NCBI GenBank assembly: GCA_021849075.1
Contig: JAJZTH010000014.1
Location: forward strand, 1 to 64,000
From: Pseudomonadota bacterium
GTDB lineage: Bacteria > Pseudomonadota > Alphaproteobacteria > Sphingomonadales > Sphingomonadaceae
Direction of reading: 5' to 3'
DNA length: 64,000 bases
Shown: in pieces, positions 8,941 through 17,704 of the stretch
Position numbering within the stretch: the first letter of the stretch is position 1
How the letters are laid out: each line of letters opens with the position of its first letter
Notes under the pieces: model-generated
What the model saw: the letters and a program-made list of their open reading frames with translations, nothing else
Databases searched by the model: none
What the model was told of the DNA's origin: nothing
Translations under genes and position numbers: made by a program

Positions 8941-9546
8941 TCAGACGTCGTTGTCGCCCAGCCAATGTTCGGTGCGCGGCGGCAAATATTGGGCGATCCG
9001 GTCCAGCATCACCTCCGGGTCTTTTTCCACCAGCAGCATCGCGCGATGCTCTGGCTTCAGAAAACCTTCGGCCACGACATGGTCGATGAAACCCGACATG
9101 CCGCTGTAGAAACCATTGACGTCCAGCATGCCGACCGGCTTGGCGTGATAGCCAAGCTGCGACCAGCACCAGGCTTCGAACATTTCCTCAAATGTGCCGA
9201 TGCCGCCCGGCAGGGTGACGAAGCCGTCGGCCAACTTCGCCATCAGCGCCTTGCGTTCATGCATGGTCTGCACGACATGGAGTTCGCTGATCCCCTGATG
9301 ATCATGCTCGCGCGCGCGCAGCGCTTCGGGGATCACGCCGATCACCTCTCCGCCCGCCGCGCAGGCCGCGTCGGCCACCACGCCCATCAGGCCAACCGTG
9401 CCGCCACCATAGACAAGGCCGATGCCGCGCTTCGCCAGCAAGGTGCCGAACGCTTCCGCCGCCTCGCGATAGACGGGCGAACGGCCCGGCGAGGAGCCAA
9501 GGAACACACAAATCCGCATCCGCCCGTCGCGACCAAGAGCCTCCAT
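8941..9546 (-). CDS. LOG-family (TIGR00730) nucleoside-5'-monophosphate phosphoribohydrolase
   Basis: Proteins of this family release a purine base from a nucleoside monophosphate; plant and bacterial LOG enzymes act on cytokinin ribotides and AMP. The 201-residue product has CVFLGSSPG, GLVYGGG and the hallmark LPGGIGTFEE. The alternative start is ATG at 9519 (MRICVFLGSS), which lies nearer the first strand. It converges with the purine operon with a one-base gap and starts two bases after the phosphoribosyltransferase gene ends, so the two minus-strand genes are co-transcribed. A base-salvage role is inferred. Confidence 0.88.
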   Translation of the reverse strand: MEALGRDGRMRICVFLGSSPGRSPVYREAAEAFGTLLAKRGIGLVYGGGTVGLMGVVADAACAAGGEVIGVIPEALRAREHDHQGISELHVVQTMHERKALMAKLADGFVTLPGGIGTFEEMFEAWCWSQLGYHAKPVGMLDVNGFYSGMSGFIDHVVAEGFLKPEHRAMLLVEKDPEVMLDRIAQYLPPRTEHWLGDNDV

Positions 9547-9548
9547 GG

Positions 9549-10079
9549 TCAGGACAGCCTCTCGGGCACGGACAGGGCTTCTTCGACGATATCGTCATTG
9601 GTCCCGACCGATTCCCAGGGGAAGACGAACCAGCGCTTGTCGCTGTCGCGGTCGATCATGCTCGCCCAATAATCCACCGTCTGGCGCGACCGGCTGTTGT
9701 TCATCAGCACCGCGAAGCGCAAATTGCCATGATCGCAACCATTGTCGCCCAGCAGACGGCGAATATAGTCGATCGTGCCGCCGCTATCGTTGATATCGTC
9801 CACAAACAGCAGCTTCACGCCTGCCGCGCTCTTGGCCGCGACCTTGCCCAGCAATTCGTCGGCAAAGCCGGGCACCTTGCTGCTATGATCGATCGAAAGC
9901 ATGGGCAGCTTCAATTGATGCGAGATATAGACCGCCGGCACCAGCCCGCCGCGCCCGATGCCGATGATGAAGTCGGGCGTCCAGTCGCCGCTGCCGACCT
10001 GCCGCGCGACCGCCTGCACATCGGCGAGGAAGGCGTCATAGGCGATATAGAAAAGTTCAGGTTCTGCGGTGCTGCTCAT
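9549..10079 (-). CDS. Purine-type phosphoribosyltransferase
   Basis: The 176-residue protein has the PRPP-binding loop LLFVDDINDSGGT (residues 90-102) and FIIGIGRGGLVPA of type I phosphoribosyltransferases. It would attach ribose-5-phosphate to a free base. The proportions resemble Gpt or hypoxanthine phosphoribosyltransferases, and purine catabolic neighbours support a purine base, but the exact base cannot be read from the sequence. The start chosen is ATG at 10079 (MSSTAEPE); the frame is open 69 bases further upstream but that stretch looks non-coding. Confidence 0.85.
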   Translation of the reverse strand: MSSTAEPELFYIAYDAFLADVQAVARQVGSGDWTPDFIIGIGRGGLVPAVYISHQLKLPMLSIDHSSKVPGFADELLGKVAAKSAAGVKLLFVDDINDSGGTIDYIRRLLGDNGCDHGNLRFAVLMNNSRSRQTVDYWASMIDRDSDKRWFVFPWESVGTNDDIVEEALSVPERLS

Positions 10080-10165
10080 GAAAAGCGAATCCAGTTGGCG
10101 GGAATAGAGATAAACATGCCGATTATCCTGCCCGGGCCAAGGGGGCAATCGGCAGCAATGTGAGA

Positions 10166-11098
10166 TCAGATATCGTTCCGCTCGATCGACGCGGGATAGC
10201 TGAGTTGCGCAAAGCCGCTCTCAATTTCGCCCAGCACGATGCCGGCCGCGTAGGAGGATGTGCGCGCCGTCGCGGTGCACAGCGCCAGCGTCATCGGCCG
10301 CAGTACTGCGTCGGAAATACGGGTGAAGGACAAAAGGCCGCGCTGTACTTCGGTAATGACGTCCAGCGAAGTCAGGATGCCGATCCCCACCCCCTGCAAC
10401 ACCAGCGACGTGATCATCTGGATATTGTCCGACGTCACAGTGCGATCGATCTGAAGCCCGGTCGTTCCTTCCAGCACGGCGATCTGCTGACACACCGCCA
10501 GCGGTTCGGCCGGCACGATCAGCGGCGATCCTGCACAGGCGGAAAAGCGCGCCTCGCGCCTGTCTCCAAAGGGATGGCCGGCAGGCGTGAGGAAGCCCAG
10601 CACCACCTCGACAAAGGAACGGACGGTCAGGTCGCGATAGGATTGCGGTTCGAACAATATGCCGAAATCGACTTCCCCGTCAGCGATCGCTTGTCGCACC
10701 TTGTCATTTTCCAGCACGCGCACACCAATCGTAATGCCCGGATAGCGGCTCTGGATCGCGCGAATGGCGTTGGGGATATAGCCTTTGGCCAGCGCGTCGA
10801 TGATCGCAATGTCGACATGACCGCGCTTCAGCCCCCGCAAATCCTCGATCTGGGCGCGCACATCGGTCAGATTTTTCTGCCAGCGCGTGCCGGCCGCCAT
10901 CATGATTTCCCCCGCGGCGGTCAACCGCAGGCCGGTCGGCAGCCGTTCGAACAGCGGCATGCCGATGTCCGCCTCGACATTCAAAATCTGCCGGTCGATC
11001 GCGGAAGCCGAGATATTCAGTTCATCCGCCGCCTTGCGGATGGAACCCAGCCGACCGACCGCCATGAAGTAACGCAGGAACCGCGAAAATGCCGGCAT
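10166..11098 (-). CDS. LysR-family transcriptional regulator
   Basis: It is 310 residues with an N-terminal winged helix (FLRYFMAVGRLGSIRKAADELNIS region, residues 6-30) and a periplasmic-binding-protein-like effector domain from about residue 90. It is transcribed divergently from the nucleoside uptake genes, the usual arrangement for a LysR activator and its target. An inverted repeat with LysR-like geometry lies in the shared intergenic region. A purine or nucleoside effector is likely but not shown. Confidence 0.9.
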   Translation of the reverse strand: MPAFSRFLRYFMAVGRLGSIRKAADELNISASAIDRQILNVEADIGMPLFERLPTGLRLTAAGEIMMAAGTRWQKNLTDVRAQIEDLRGLKRGHVDIAIIDALAKGYIPNAIRAIQSRYPGITIGVRVLENDKVRQAIADGEVDFGILFEPQSYRDLTVRSFVEVVLGFLTPAGHPFGDRREARFSACAGSPLIVPAEPLAVCQQIAVLEGTTGLQIDRTVTSDNIQMITSLVLQGVGIGILTSLDVITEVQRGLLSFTRISDAVLRPMTLALCTATARTSSYAAGIVLGEIESGFAQLSYPASIERNDI

Positions 11099-11136
11099 GG
11101 ACGCTCTCTATTTTTTGCAACGCTCTGTCTAATTCA

Positions 11137-11152
11137 TTGCGTTTGATCGCAA
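11137..11152. promoter_or_regulatory. Candidate LysR operator, TTGCG-N6-CGCAA
   Basis: A perfect 5-bp inverted repeat (TTGCG, six bases, CGCAA) lies between the divergent LysR gene and the first nucleoside-uptake gene. A further TTGCAACG lies at 11115-11122. The geometry fits the T-N11-A class of LysR sites. Binding is inferred. Confidence 0.5.
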
Positions 11153-11203
11153 CAGGTCAAGTCCTTACTCGCACCGCTAGGAAATTTGGGGGCGCGGGCA
11201 TCG

Positions 11204-12334
11204 ATGGGCAGAGGGTTTCGGACGAGCGCAGTGCTGGCCGCCATTGCCACGAGCGCGCTTCTGGCTCCGATCGGCAGCTTTGCCGCTGAACCGCCCGTCC
11301 CCGCCCTGCCTGCTGTCACACCGATCCCGGTGAAGGTCATCGTCGTCGCCAATTTCGAACCGGGCGAAGACAAGGGCGACGCGCCGGGCGAATTTCAATT
11401 CTGGGCCGAGCGCGAGAAGCTGGACGAGGTGATCCCCATCAAGGGTGCGCTGCATCCGTTGCGGCGCAATGCCGATGGGCTTTACGGCATGTGCTGGGGC
11501 AGTCCGGACACGATGCTGGGCGGCGTGGCCGAACAGTTGATGAGCCTGCTGCTCGATCCGCGGTTCGATTTCAGCAAGACCTACTGGCTGTTCACCGGCA
11601 TTTCCGGCGTCGACCCCGAACTGGCTTCGGTCGGCAGCGCGGCCTGGTCGCGCTGGGTGGTGCAGGGCGACACGCTGCGCGAATTTGACGATCGCGAAGT
11701 GGCGAAAGACTGGCCCTATGGCCTGTTCGCCATCGGCGCGGACGCCCCCAACAAACTGCCCGCCAATACCGAAAGCTTCGCCGGCTTCACCGATACGGGC
11801 AAGCTGGCCATGTCGGTCAAGCTGAACCAGAGCCTGGCGCAATGGGCCTATGACCGGACCAAGGATGTGGTCATTCCCGACAGCCCGGCCCTGCAAAGGG
11901 CGCGCGCTGCGTGGAAAGGCTATCCCAACGCGCAAAAGCCCCCTTTCGTGCTGATGGGCGAAACGCTGGGATCGGTGCGCTACTGGCATGGGCCGGGCCG
12001 CACCCAATGGGCGCGCGACTGGGTCAAATTGTGGACCGGGGGCAAGGGCCGCTTCGCCATGACCAATATGGAAAGCCAGTCGCTGGCCGGCGCGATGGCG
12101 ATCGCGGCAAAACAGGGACTGGTCGATCCCGCCCGCGTGCTGGTGCTGCGCACCGGCAGCAACCCGTCCATGCCCCCGCCGGGCCGCTCCGCCGTGGAAA
12201 GCGTTGCAGACGAAGGTGCTGGCCAGATCGCCGCGTTCGAAGCCAATTATCGCGTCGGCGTGCCGGTGGTGCATGAACTGCTGAGCCACTGGGACGTCTA
12301 TAAGGACCAGGTGCCGGGAGCCGATCCCAAGTGA
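11204..12334 (+). CDS. NUP-family (PF06516) purine nucleoside protein, exported
   Basis: The 376-residue product starts with a signal peptide (MGRGFRTSAVLAAIATSALL to SFAA, cleavage near residue 28). It then follows the purine nucleoside permease (NUP) family: FEPGEDKGDAPGEFQFW, FTGISGVDP, GYPNAQKPPFVLMG and LRTGSNPSMPPPG. No membrane segments follow the signal peptide, and the GISG and RTGSN blocks resemble nucleoside phosphorylases. A soluble periplasmic nucleoside-binding or nucleoside-cleaving protein is therefore more plausible than a permease. ATG at 11204 is preferred to an upstream TTG because the signal peptide starts there. The stop overlaps the next start. Confidence 0.85.
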   Translation: MGRGFRTSAVLAAIATSALLAPIGSFAAEPPVPALPAVTPIPVKVIVVANFEPGEDKGDAPGEFQFWAEREKLDEVIPIKGALHPLRRNADGLYGMCWGSPDTMLGGVAEQLMSLLLDPRFDFSKTYWLFTGISGVDPELASVGSAAWSRWVVQGDTLREFDDREVAKDWPYGLFAIGADAPNKLPANTESFAGFTDTGKLAMSVKLNQSLAQWAYDRTKDVVIPDSPALQRARAAWKGYPNAQKPPFVLMGETLGSVRYWHGPGRTQWARDWVKLWTGGKGRFAMTNMESQSLAGAMAIAAKQGLVDPARVLVLRTGSNPSMPPPGRSAVESVADEGAGQIAAFEANYRVGVPVVHELLSHWDVYKDQVPGADPK

Positions 12335-13875
12335 AACCCGGCCTTGCCCTCTTCACTTCTCTGGCCGCCCTGTCGCCTGCCGTCGCATCGCCTGCCGTTG
12401 CGCAAGCACAGTCGGGCGAAGCAGCGGCGTCCGCCCTGTTCGACAGGCTGCTGGACAATCCGCCGGCGCTGCGCGTCTTCCTGAAGGCCATGCCCAAGGG
12501 CGGCGACTTGCATAATCATCTGGGCGGCACCCCCTATGCCGAGGACTATTTGCGTTGGGCGGCTGATGCCGACCTGTGCGTCGATGAAGGCGGCACGGCG
12601 ATCGTCGCCGCGCCCTGCCCCGATGATCGGCGGCTAAAATATTTGGGCGAGCGCGCACCCTTTGCCTTTGGCAAGCTGATCGACGCCATGTCGACGCGCG
12701 GACTGCAACATGGCGTAGGCGCCAATGATGTATCCGGCCACACGCAATTCTTCTCCAGCTTCGAACGGTTCGGGCCAGAGGCGCCAGACACCGAAGCGGG
12801 CAGCATGGTCGTCGCGCGGCAGGTCGCGGCAGGGGATCGGGTCGCCTATGTCGAACTGACTCACAATCCCGCCGCGCTGATCGCCGCGACGCTGGGCGCG
12901 GCCACCAAGCCGCTCGACGCCAGCGGCCTTTCCGCCTTTTACGATCGCACGATGCGCGACGCCAAACCGATCATCGATCGCGCCATCGCCGAACTGGACG
13001 CCAATGAGGCGGCGGCGCGCAAGACATTGGCCTGCGAAGGCGCGCAGCCCGACCCGGGTTGCAACGTCACCATCCGCTATCTCGCCTGGGGCTGGCGCGA
13101 CCTGCCGCCGGCGCAAGCCTTCACCTCGCTGATCCTGGCCTTTGCGCTGGCCGATCGCGATCCACGCTATGTCGGCATCAACATCGTCCAGCCCGAAGAC
13201 TGGGTGATCGCGCGGCGCGATTATGATCTGCATATGGCGATGATCCGCTTCCTTGGGCAGCGCCATCCCCGCGTCCACCGCACGCTGCATGCCGGCGAAC
13301 TGGCGTTCGGACTGGTGCCGCCCGCCGCACTGCGCGACCATATTGCCAAGGCGATCGACGCCGGCGCCGAACGGATCGGCCATGGCACCGCCATCGCCTA
13401 TGAGGATCAGGCCGCCGCAACGATGCAGCGCATGGCGCGAGACCATATCGGCGTGGAAATCAACCTGAGCAGCAATGACGTCATATTGGGCGTCAAGGGC
13501 GACGCCCACCCGTTGCGCCTATATCGGCGCATGGGCGTGCCGGTGATGCTGTCGACCGACGATCAGGGCATATTGCGCACTGACATGACCAACGAATATC
13601 TGCGCGCCGCGCGCGAGCAGGCCATGTCCTACGCTGACCTTAAACAGATGGCGCGCGTCAGCCTGGAGCAGGCGTTCATCGCAGGCGAAAGCCTGTGGAC
13701 CAACGGGCGGATCAGCAGCGCCGTAGCGCCCTGCGCCGCCGCATTCACTGCACCTGCCTGCCGCGCATTGGCGAAACGCAGCCCGAAGGCCGCGCTCCAG
13801 CTGAAACTGGAAGAAGATTATAAGCATTTTGAAGATGTTATCGCTCCATCCCTGAACAATATGGCAAGACCCTGA
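12331..13875 (+). CDS. Exported adenosine deaminase
   Basis: This 514-residue protein has a signal peptide (cleavage near AVAQA, residue 26) and all adenosine deaminase metal and catalytic motifs: LHNHLGG (His61, His63), HAGEL, ERIGHGTAI and STDDQG. It should convert adenosine to inosine outside the cytoplasm, like the secreted ADGF-type enzymes. The start is a GTG overlapping the previous stop (GTGA). Adjacent genes for a nucleoside-cleaving NUP protein and a purine permease suggest a periplasmic adenosine to inosine to hypoxanthine sequence. Confidence 0.92.
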   Translation: MKPGLALFTSLAALSPAVASPAVAQAQSGEAAASALFDRLLDNPPALRVFLKAMPKGGDLHNHLGGTPYAEDYLRWAADADLCVDEGGTAIVAAPCPDDRRLKYLGERAPFAFGKLIDAMSTRGLQHGVGANDVSGHTQFFSSFERFGPEAPDTEAGSMVVARQVAAGDRVAYVELTHNPAALIAATLGAATKPLDASGLSAFYDRTMRDAKPIIDRAIAELDANEAAARKTLACEGAQPDPGCNVTIRYLAWGWRDLPPAQAFTSLILAFALADRDPRYVGINIVQPEDWVIARRDYDLHMAMIRFLGQRHPRVHRTLHAGELAFGLVPPAALRDHIAKAIDAGAERIGHGTAIAYEDQAAATMQRMARDHIGVEINLSSNDVILGVKGDAHPLRLYRRMGVPVMLSTDDQGILRTDMTNEYLRAAREQAMSYADLKQMARVSLEQAFIAGESLWTNGRISSAVAPCAAAFTAPACRALAKRSPKAALQLKLEEDYKHFEDVIAPSLNNMARP

Positions 13876-13931
13876 GCAGGAATGGCGCGCCCGTAAAAGA
13901 TAGTCGAAAAGAATAAGACATTTTCTTTGCG

Positions 13932-13965
13932 GCGATGCGTCGAGAATATTAGCATGACGCATCGC
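13932..13965. promoter_or_regulatory. 10-bp perfect inverted repeat upstream of the TonB receptor
   Basis: GCGATGCGTC (13932-13941) is mirrored by GACGCATCGC (13956-13965) across 14 AT-rich bases. It lies 57 bases after the deaminase stop and 100 bases before the receptor start. It could be a terminator without a T tract or an operator. A weaker stem (14014-14021 with 14035-14042) follows close to the ribosome site. Confidence 0.55.
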
Positions 13966-14065
13966 AGCATTTCAATTTGTCATGGGAGAGGCAGACAGCA
14001 GGGACAACCGGCTGGCGGAGCTGTGGGGTTTTGCGCTTCGCCGCCTTTAAAGTGGGGGTTATAAG

Positions 14066-16534
14066 ATGGCGAATTATCTGCCTTTTCATCGTCGTTCACA
14101 TGAAGTTGCAGCGCAGCATAAGCGGGGCATCGCGCTCGGACTGGCGCTTCTGTCCTGCACGGCGCTAAGCTCCGTCGCACAGGCGCAGGCGCCCGAACCC
14201 GTCGATGCGGTTGACGCGCCCGCCGATATCGTCGTCACTGGCGCGCTGGACGCGCTGCCGGTCAAGAATGTCGGCTCCATCTTCGGCTTCGACAAGACGA
14301 TCCTGGAAACGCCACGCTCGGCCTCGACCATTTCCAAGGAGCAGATCGAACGCTTCGGCATCACCGACATTTATGATCTGGTGGCGCAGGCGCCCGGCAC
14401 CTTCACCAACAGCTTCTTCGGCGTCGGCGGCGCGCTCGACATTCGCGGCACGCCCGGCGAAGTCTATTTCCGCGGCATGCGCCGGCTCGACAATCCGGGC
14501 AACTATCCCACCCCGATCGCCGCGTCGGACCGCATCGACATCGTGCGTGGCCCCGCATCGCCCATTTATGGCCCGTCCAAGACCGGCGGCTATATGAACT
14601 TCGTACCCAAATCGGCGCGCGTCGCCGACGGCAAATTGCGCGACAAGGCATCGGGCGAACTCAGCTACACCCGTGGCAGCTGGGACATGAACATCTTCAA
14701 GGGCGAAGTGTCCGGCCCGCTCAAGATCGGCGAACAGGAATTTGGCTACAGCCTGTTCGGCCAATATGAAGATGACGGCAGCTATTATCGCAACATGGAC
14801 ACCAAGCAATATGTGTTGCAGGGGGCGTTCGACACCGACCTGTCCGATCATGTCCGCATCGAATGGGGCGGCCAGTATCAGAATTTCAAGGGCCAGCAAA
14901 ATGGCGGCTGGAACCGCCTGACGCAGGATCTGGTCGACAATGGCACCTATATCACCGGCCAGGCCCAGCCGATCGACACCAATGGCGACGGCCAGATTTC
15001 GCAGCAGGAAATCAACGTCGTGTCGCCCGGCGGTCTGTCGATCTTCGGCGGATTCGCCTGCGGCGGCAGCCCCTTCGCCGCATCGATCACCGACGCCTGC
15101 TATACCGGCGGCCCGCTCAATCTGGTCAACACAGGCACTGCCAAGCTGAGCCGTCGCGATACGCTGACCGGAAAGAATGACAAGCTCAACAACAAAGGCA
15201 CAACGCTCTACTTCGACGCCATCTACACAGCCGACAGCGGCTTTGAACTGAAGAACCAGTGGTTCTATGACAGCTACAAGAACCTCAACGAAAACGCCTA
15301 TGGCTTCTCGCAATTCCACGACAGCTGGGTGATTGAGGACAAGATCGTCGCGTCCAAGACGTTCGAAAGCAATGCTGGTAAATTCGCCTTCCAGCTTTCA
15401 CCCTCCGTCCGTTACACCAGCTTCAAGCATGGCGACGACTTCAACTATGAATATTTCCACCGCGTCGACCTGACCGTCGGCTATGACGCCTTGTCCGACC
15501 GTCTGCTGTCGACCGAATGCGATTGCGGTTACACCAACAATGTCGTCGGCCATTATACCGACCTTGCCTTTGCAGGTCTGGCCGATCTCGACTTCGCCTT
15601 CGGCCTGGATGTGACGCTGGGTGCGCGCTACGACCATCTGGACGTCAAGGCGACCAACCTGGTATCCAAGATGGAAGCGTCACAGGTTCCCGACGTCAAC
15701 AATGCCAGCGGCAGCAAGGGCGCCTGGTCCTGGTCGGCCAGCGCCAATTACAAATTGCCGCTCGGCCTCGTCCCCTATGGCACGATCGCCAAGCAATCGA
15801 CCGTCATTGCGGGTCAGGGCGCGGAAATCTATCCGACGGATGTCGTTGCGGGAACCTTCATCTCCGCCTCCAAACTCTATGAAGCGGGTCTGAAGGGCAG
15901 CTGGCTCGACAACACGCTCTATGCCGCCGTGTCGGTCTATAAGCAGAAGCGCACCGACTATAATGTCCAGTCGATCACGGTGAACCAGTCCGTCGAAACC
16001 AAGGGTCTGGAAGCCGAAATGCGTTGGGCGGTGGACAAGCATCTGCTGATCACCGGCGCCTACACCCACACCAATGTCTACAATCTGACCGCACTGACGG
16101 AAGGTTCGCTATTCAGCTTCTTCGGCATCGAGGATCTGGTCAACGTGTCCGACCCGACCCTTTATCTGGGCGGCCAGCCAATCGGTCTGGTGCCAATCAA
16201 CAGCAAGAGCGATTCCAAGCGTGCGGGCATCCCCGAAAACATGTTCTCGGCGACCGCAACCTACGCCTTCGACTTTGGCCTCGCTCTGTCTGGCAGCATC
16301 GTTCATGTCGACTCTGTCTATTCGGGCCAGAGCCAGGCGGTGAAGTTGCCCGCCTACACCACGGCGGACATCAGCGCCTCGTTCGAAACCGGGCCGATGC
16401 TGTTCCGGCTGGTGGTCAAGAACGCCACCAACGAGAAATATTTCCGCGCCAACTTCACCGAATTGTTCGGCAGCACCATCGTCCTGCCGGAACGGCCCCG
16501 CAGCTTCCAGGCGTCGGTCGTCTATAAATTCTGA
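14066..16534 (+). CDS. TonB-dependent outer-membrane receptor (purine locus)
   Basis: The 822-residue protein has an N-terminal signal (cleavage near SVAQAQA, residue 40), a TonB-box region (ADIVVTGAL), a plug domain to about residue 180, and a beta-barrel ending in the terminal aromatic signature VVYKF. The plug block GGALDIRGTPGEVYFRGM is of the siderophore-receptor type, but the position between nucleoside enzymes argues for nucleoside or base uptake. Residues 304-315 form a canonical EF-hand loop inside the barrel region. The start ATG follows a G-rich ribosome site (AGTGGGGG). Confidence 0.92.
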   Translation: MANYLPFHRRSHEVAAQHKRGIALGLALLSCTALSSVAQAQAPEPVDAVDAPADIVVTGALDALPVKNVGSIFGFDKTILETPRSASTISKEQIERFGITDIYDLVAQAPGTFTNSFFGVGGALDIRGTPGEVYFRGMRRLDNPGNYPTPIAASDRIDIVRGPASPIYGPSKTGGYMNFVPKSARVADGKLRDKASGELSYTRGSWDMNIFKGEVSGPLKIGEQEFGYSLFGQYEDDGSYYRNMDTKQYVLQGAFDTDLSDHVRIEWGGQYQNFKGQQNGGWNRLTQDLVDNGTYITGQAQPIDTNGDGQISQQEINVVSPGGLSIFGGFACGGSPFAASITDACYTGGPLNLVNTGTAKLSRRDTLTGKNDKLNNKGTTLYFDAIYTADSGFELKNQWFYDSYKNLNENAYGFSQFHDSWVIEDKIVASKTFESNAGKFAFQLSPSVRYTSFKHGDDFNYEYFHRVDLTVGYDALSDRLLSTECDCGYTNNVVGHYTDLAFAGLADLDFAFGLDVTLGARYDHLDVKATNLVSKMEASQVPDVNNASGSKGAWSWSASANYKLPLGLVPYGTIAKQSTVIAGQGAEIYPTDVVAGTFISASKLYEAGLKGSWLDNTLYAAVSVYKQKRTDYNVQSITVNQSVETKGLEAEMRWAVDKHLLITGAYTHTNVYNLTALTEGSLFSFFGIEDLVNVSDPTLYLGGQPIGLVPINSKSDSKRAGIPENMFSATATYAFDFGLALSGSIVHVDSVYSGQSQAVKLPAYTTADISASFETGPMLFRLVVKNATNEKYFRANFTELFGSTIVLPERPRSFQASVVYKF
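14975..15010 (+). other. EF-hand calcium-loop motif inside the receptor
   Basis: Codons 304-315 read DTNGDGQISQQE, matching the 12-residue EF-hand loop consensus D-x-N-x-D-G-x-I-x-x-x-E at every coordinating position. It lies in a barrel segment likely to form an extracellular loop. Confidence 0.75.
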
Positions 16535-16542
16535 CCTGTTTG

Positions 16543-16580
16543 GGGGGAGCGCTGCATCGCGGCGCTCCCCCTTTTCTTTC
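16543..16580 (+). terminator. Intrinsic terminator after the TonB receptor
   Basis: A perfect 10-bp GC-rich stem (GGGGGAGCGC, 16543-16552; GCGCTCCCCC, 16562-16571) with a 9-base loop is followed by TTTTCTTT. It lies eight bases after the receptor stop and 18 bases before the next start, so it should reduce transcription into the second NUP and permease genes. Confidence 0.9.
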
Positions 16581-16597
16581 TATCGGAAGGTTGCTTC

Positions 16598-17704
16598 TTG
16601 TTCCTCTCCTCGCTCCGCCGCCTGCTCCTGATCGCCTGCGCCCCTCTGGCCGGCATCGGCGCGGCATCCGCCGCCGTCCCCAATGTCGAAGCGGCGCTGG
16701 CTTGCGCGCCGACAGCGCCTTGCGCCAGCCCCCTGCCCGTGCGCATGGTGATCGTCACCATGTTCGAAATTGGCGCGGACAGCGGCGATGCGCCCGGCGA
16801 ATTCCAGCTGTGGAAGGAAAGGCGCAAGCTCGACACGCGCATTCCTTTCCCACAGGGCTATCACGATCTCTATTATAACCCGGACAGCCAGATATTGGCG
16901 ATGGTGACGGGCGTGGGCACCGCCCGGTCCGCTACCGCAACCATGGCGTTGGGCCTTGACCCTCGGTTCGACCTGTCGAAATCCTATTGGCTGGTGGCGG
17001 GCATAGCCGGCATCGACCCGGAAGATGCGTCGATCGGATCGGCCGCCTGGGCACGCTACAGCGTGGATGGCGATCTGGTCCATGAAGTCGATGCGCGAGA
17101 AGTTCCTAAAGATTGGCCGTCGGGCTTCTTCCCGCTCGACAAGAACGGGCCGCATGACAAAAGCCCGCCCATCACCGAAGGTCGGGTCTTTGCGCTCAAT
17201 CCTAGGCTGGTCGACTGGGCCTTTGCCCTGACGAAGGACACGCCCATTCCCGACGACGCGGGCATCCAGAAGGAGCGTGCGCGCTACATCGGCTATCCCA
17301 ATGCGCAAAAGCCGCCCTTCGTCCTGATCGGCGACCAGTTTTCCGCCATGACCTTCTGGCATGGCAAGCTGATGAACCAATGGGCGAATGACTATGCCCG
17401 CTATGCCACCAGCGGCAAGGGCGAGTTCGTCACCTCCGCGATGGAGGAAACCGGCACGCTTCAGGCCATGACCTATCTGGACCGGGTCGGCCGGGCGAAG
17501 GTGGACCGGGTGATGGTGCTGCGTTCGGGCAGCAATTATTCGATGCCGCCCGACGGCGTATCCGCCGCCGACAATCTGATGCGCGAAAATGAAGGCTATT
17601 CGGGCATGCGCGCATCGCTCGAAAGCCTCTATCTGGTGGGATCGAAGGTGGTCGACGAACTGCTGGGCCACTGGGACCGTTACGAGAAGGCGCCGCCACA
17701 ATGA
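16598..17704 (+). CDS. Second NUP-family purine nucleoside protein, exported
   Basis: This 368-residue paralogue of the protein at 11204-12334 shares FEIGADSGDAPGEFQLW, GIAGIDPEDAS, GYPNAQKPPFVLIG and LRSGSNYSMPP. A hydrophobic signal peptide (FLSSLRRLLLIACAPLAGIG) precedes it. TTG at 16598 is chosen because GGAAGG lies seven bases upstream and the signal peptide begins there; no ATG sits in a better place. It starts directly after a strong terminator and ends in an ATGA overlap with the permease. The two paralogues probably differ in nucleoside preference; this is inference. Confidence 0.83.
   Translation: MFLSSLRRLLLIACAPLAGIGAASAAVPNVEAALACAPTAPCASPLPVRMVIVTMFEIGADSGDAPGEFQLWKERRKLDTRIPFPQGYHDLYYNPDSQILAMVTGVGTARSATATMALGLDPRFDLSKSYWLVAGIAGIDPEDASIGSAAWARYSVDGDLVHEVDAREVPKDWPSGFFPLDKNGPHDKSPPITEGRVFALNPRLVDWAFALTKDTPIPDDAGIQKERARYIGYPNAQKPPFVLIGDQFSAMTFWHGKLMNQWANDYARYATSGKGEFVTSAMEETGTLQAMTYLDRVGRAKVDRVMVLRSGSNYSMPPDGVSAADNLMRENEGYSGMRASLESLYLVGSKVVDELLGHWDRYEKAPPQ

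Noticed and set aside
13876..14065. Possible purine riboswitch before the TonB receptor
   Set aside because: Hairpins are present but I could not find the conserved three-way junction and loop pairs of purine or guanidine riboswitches.
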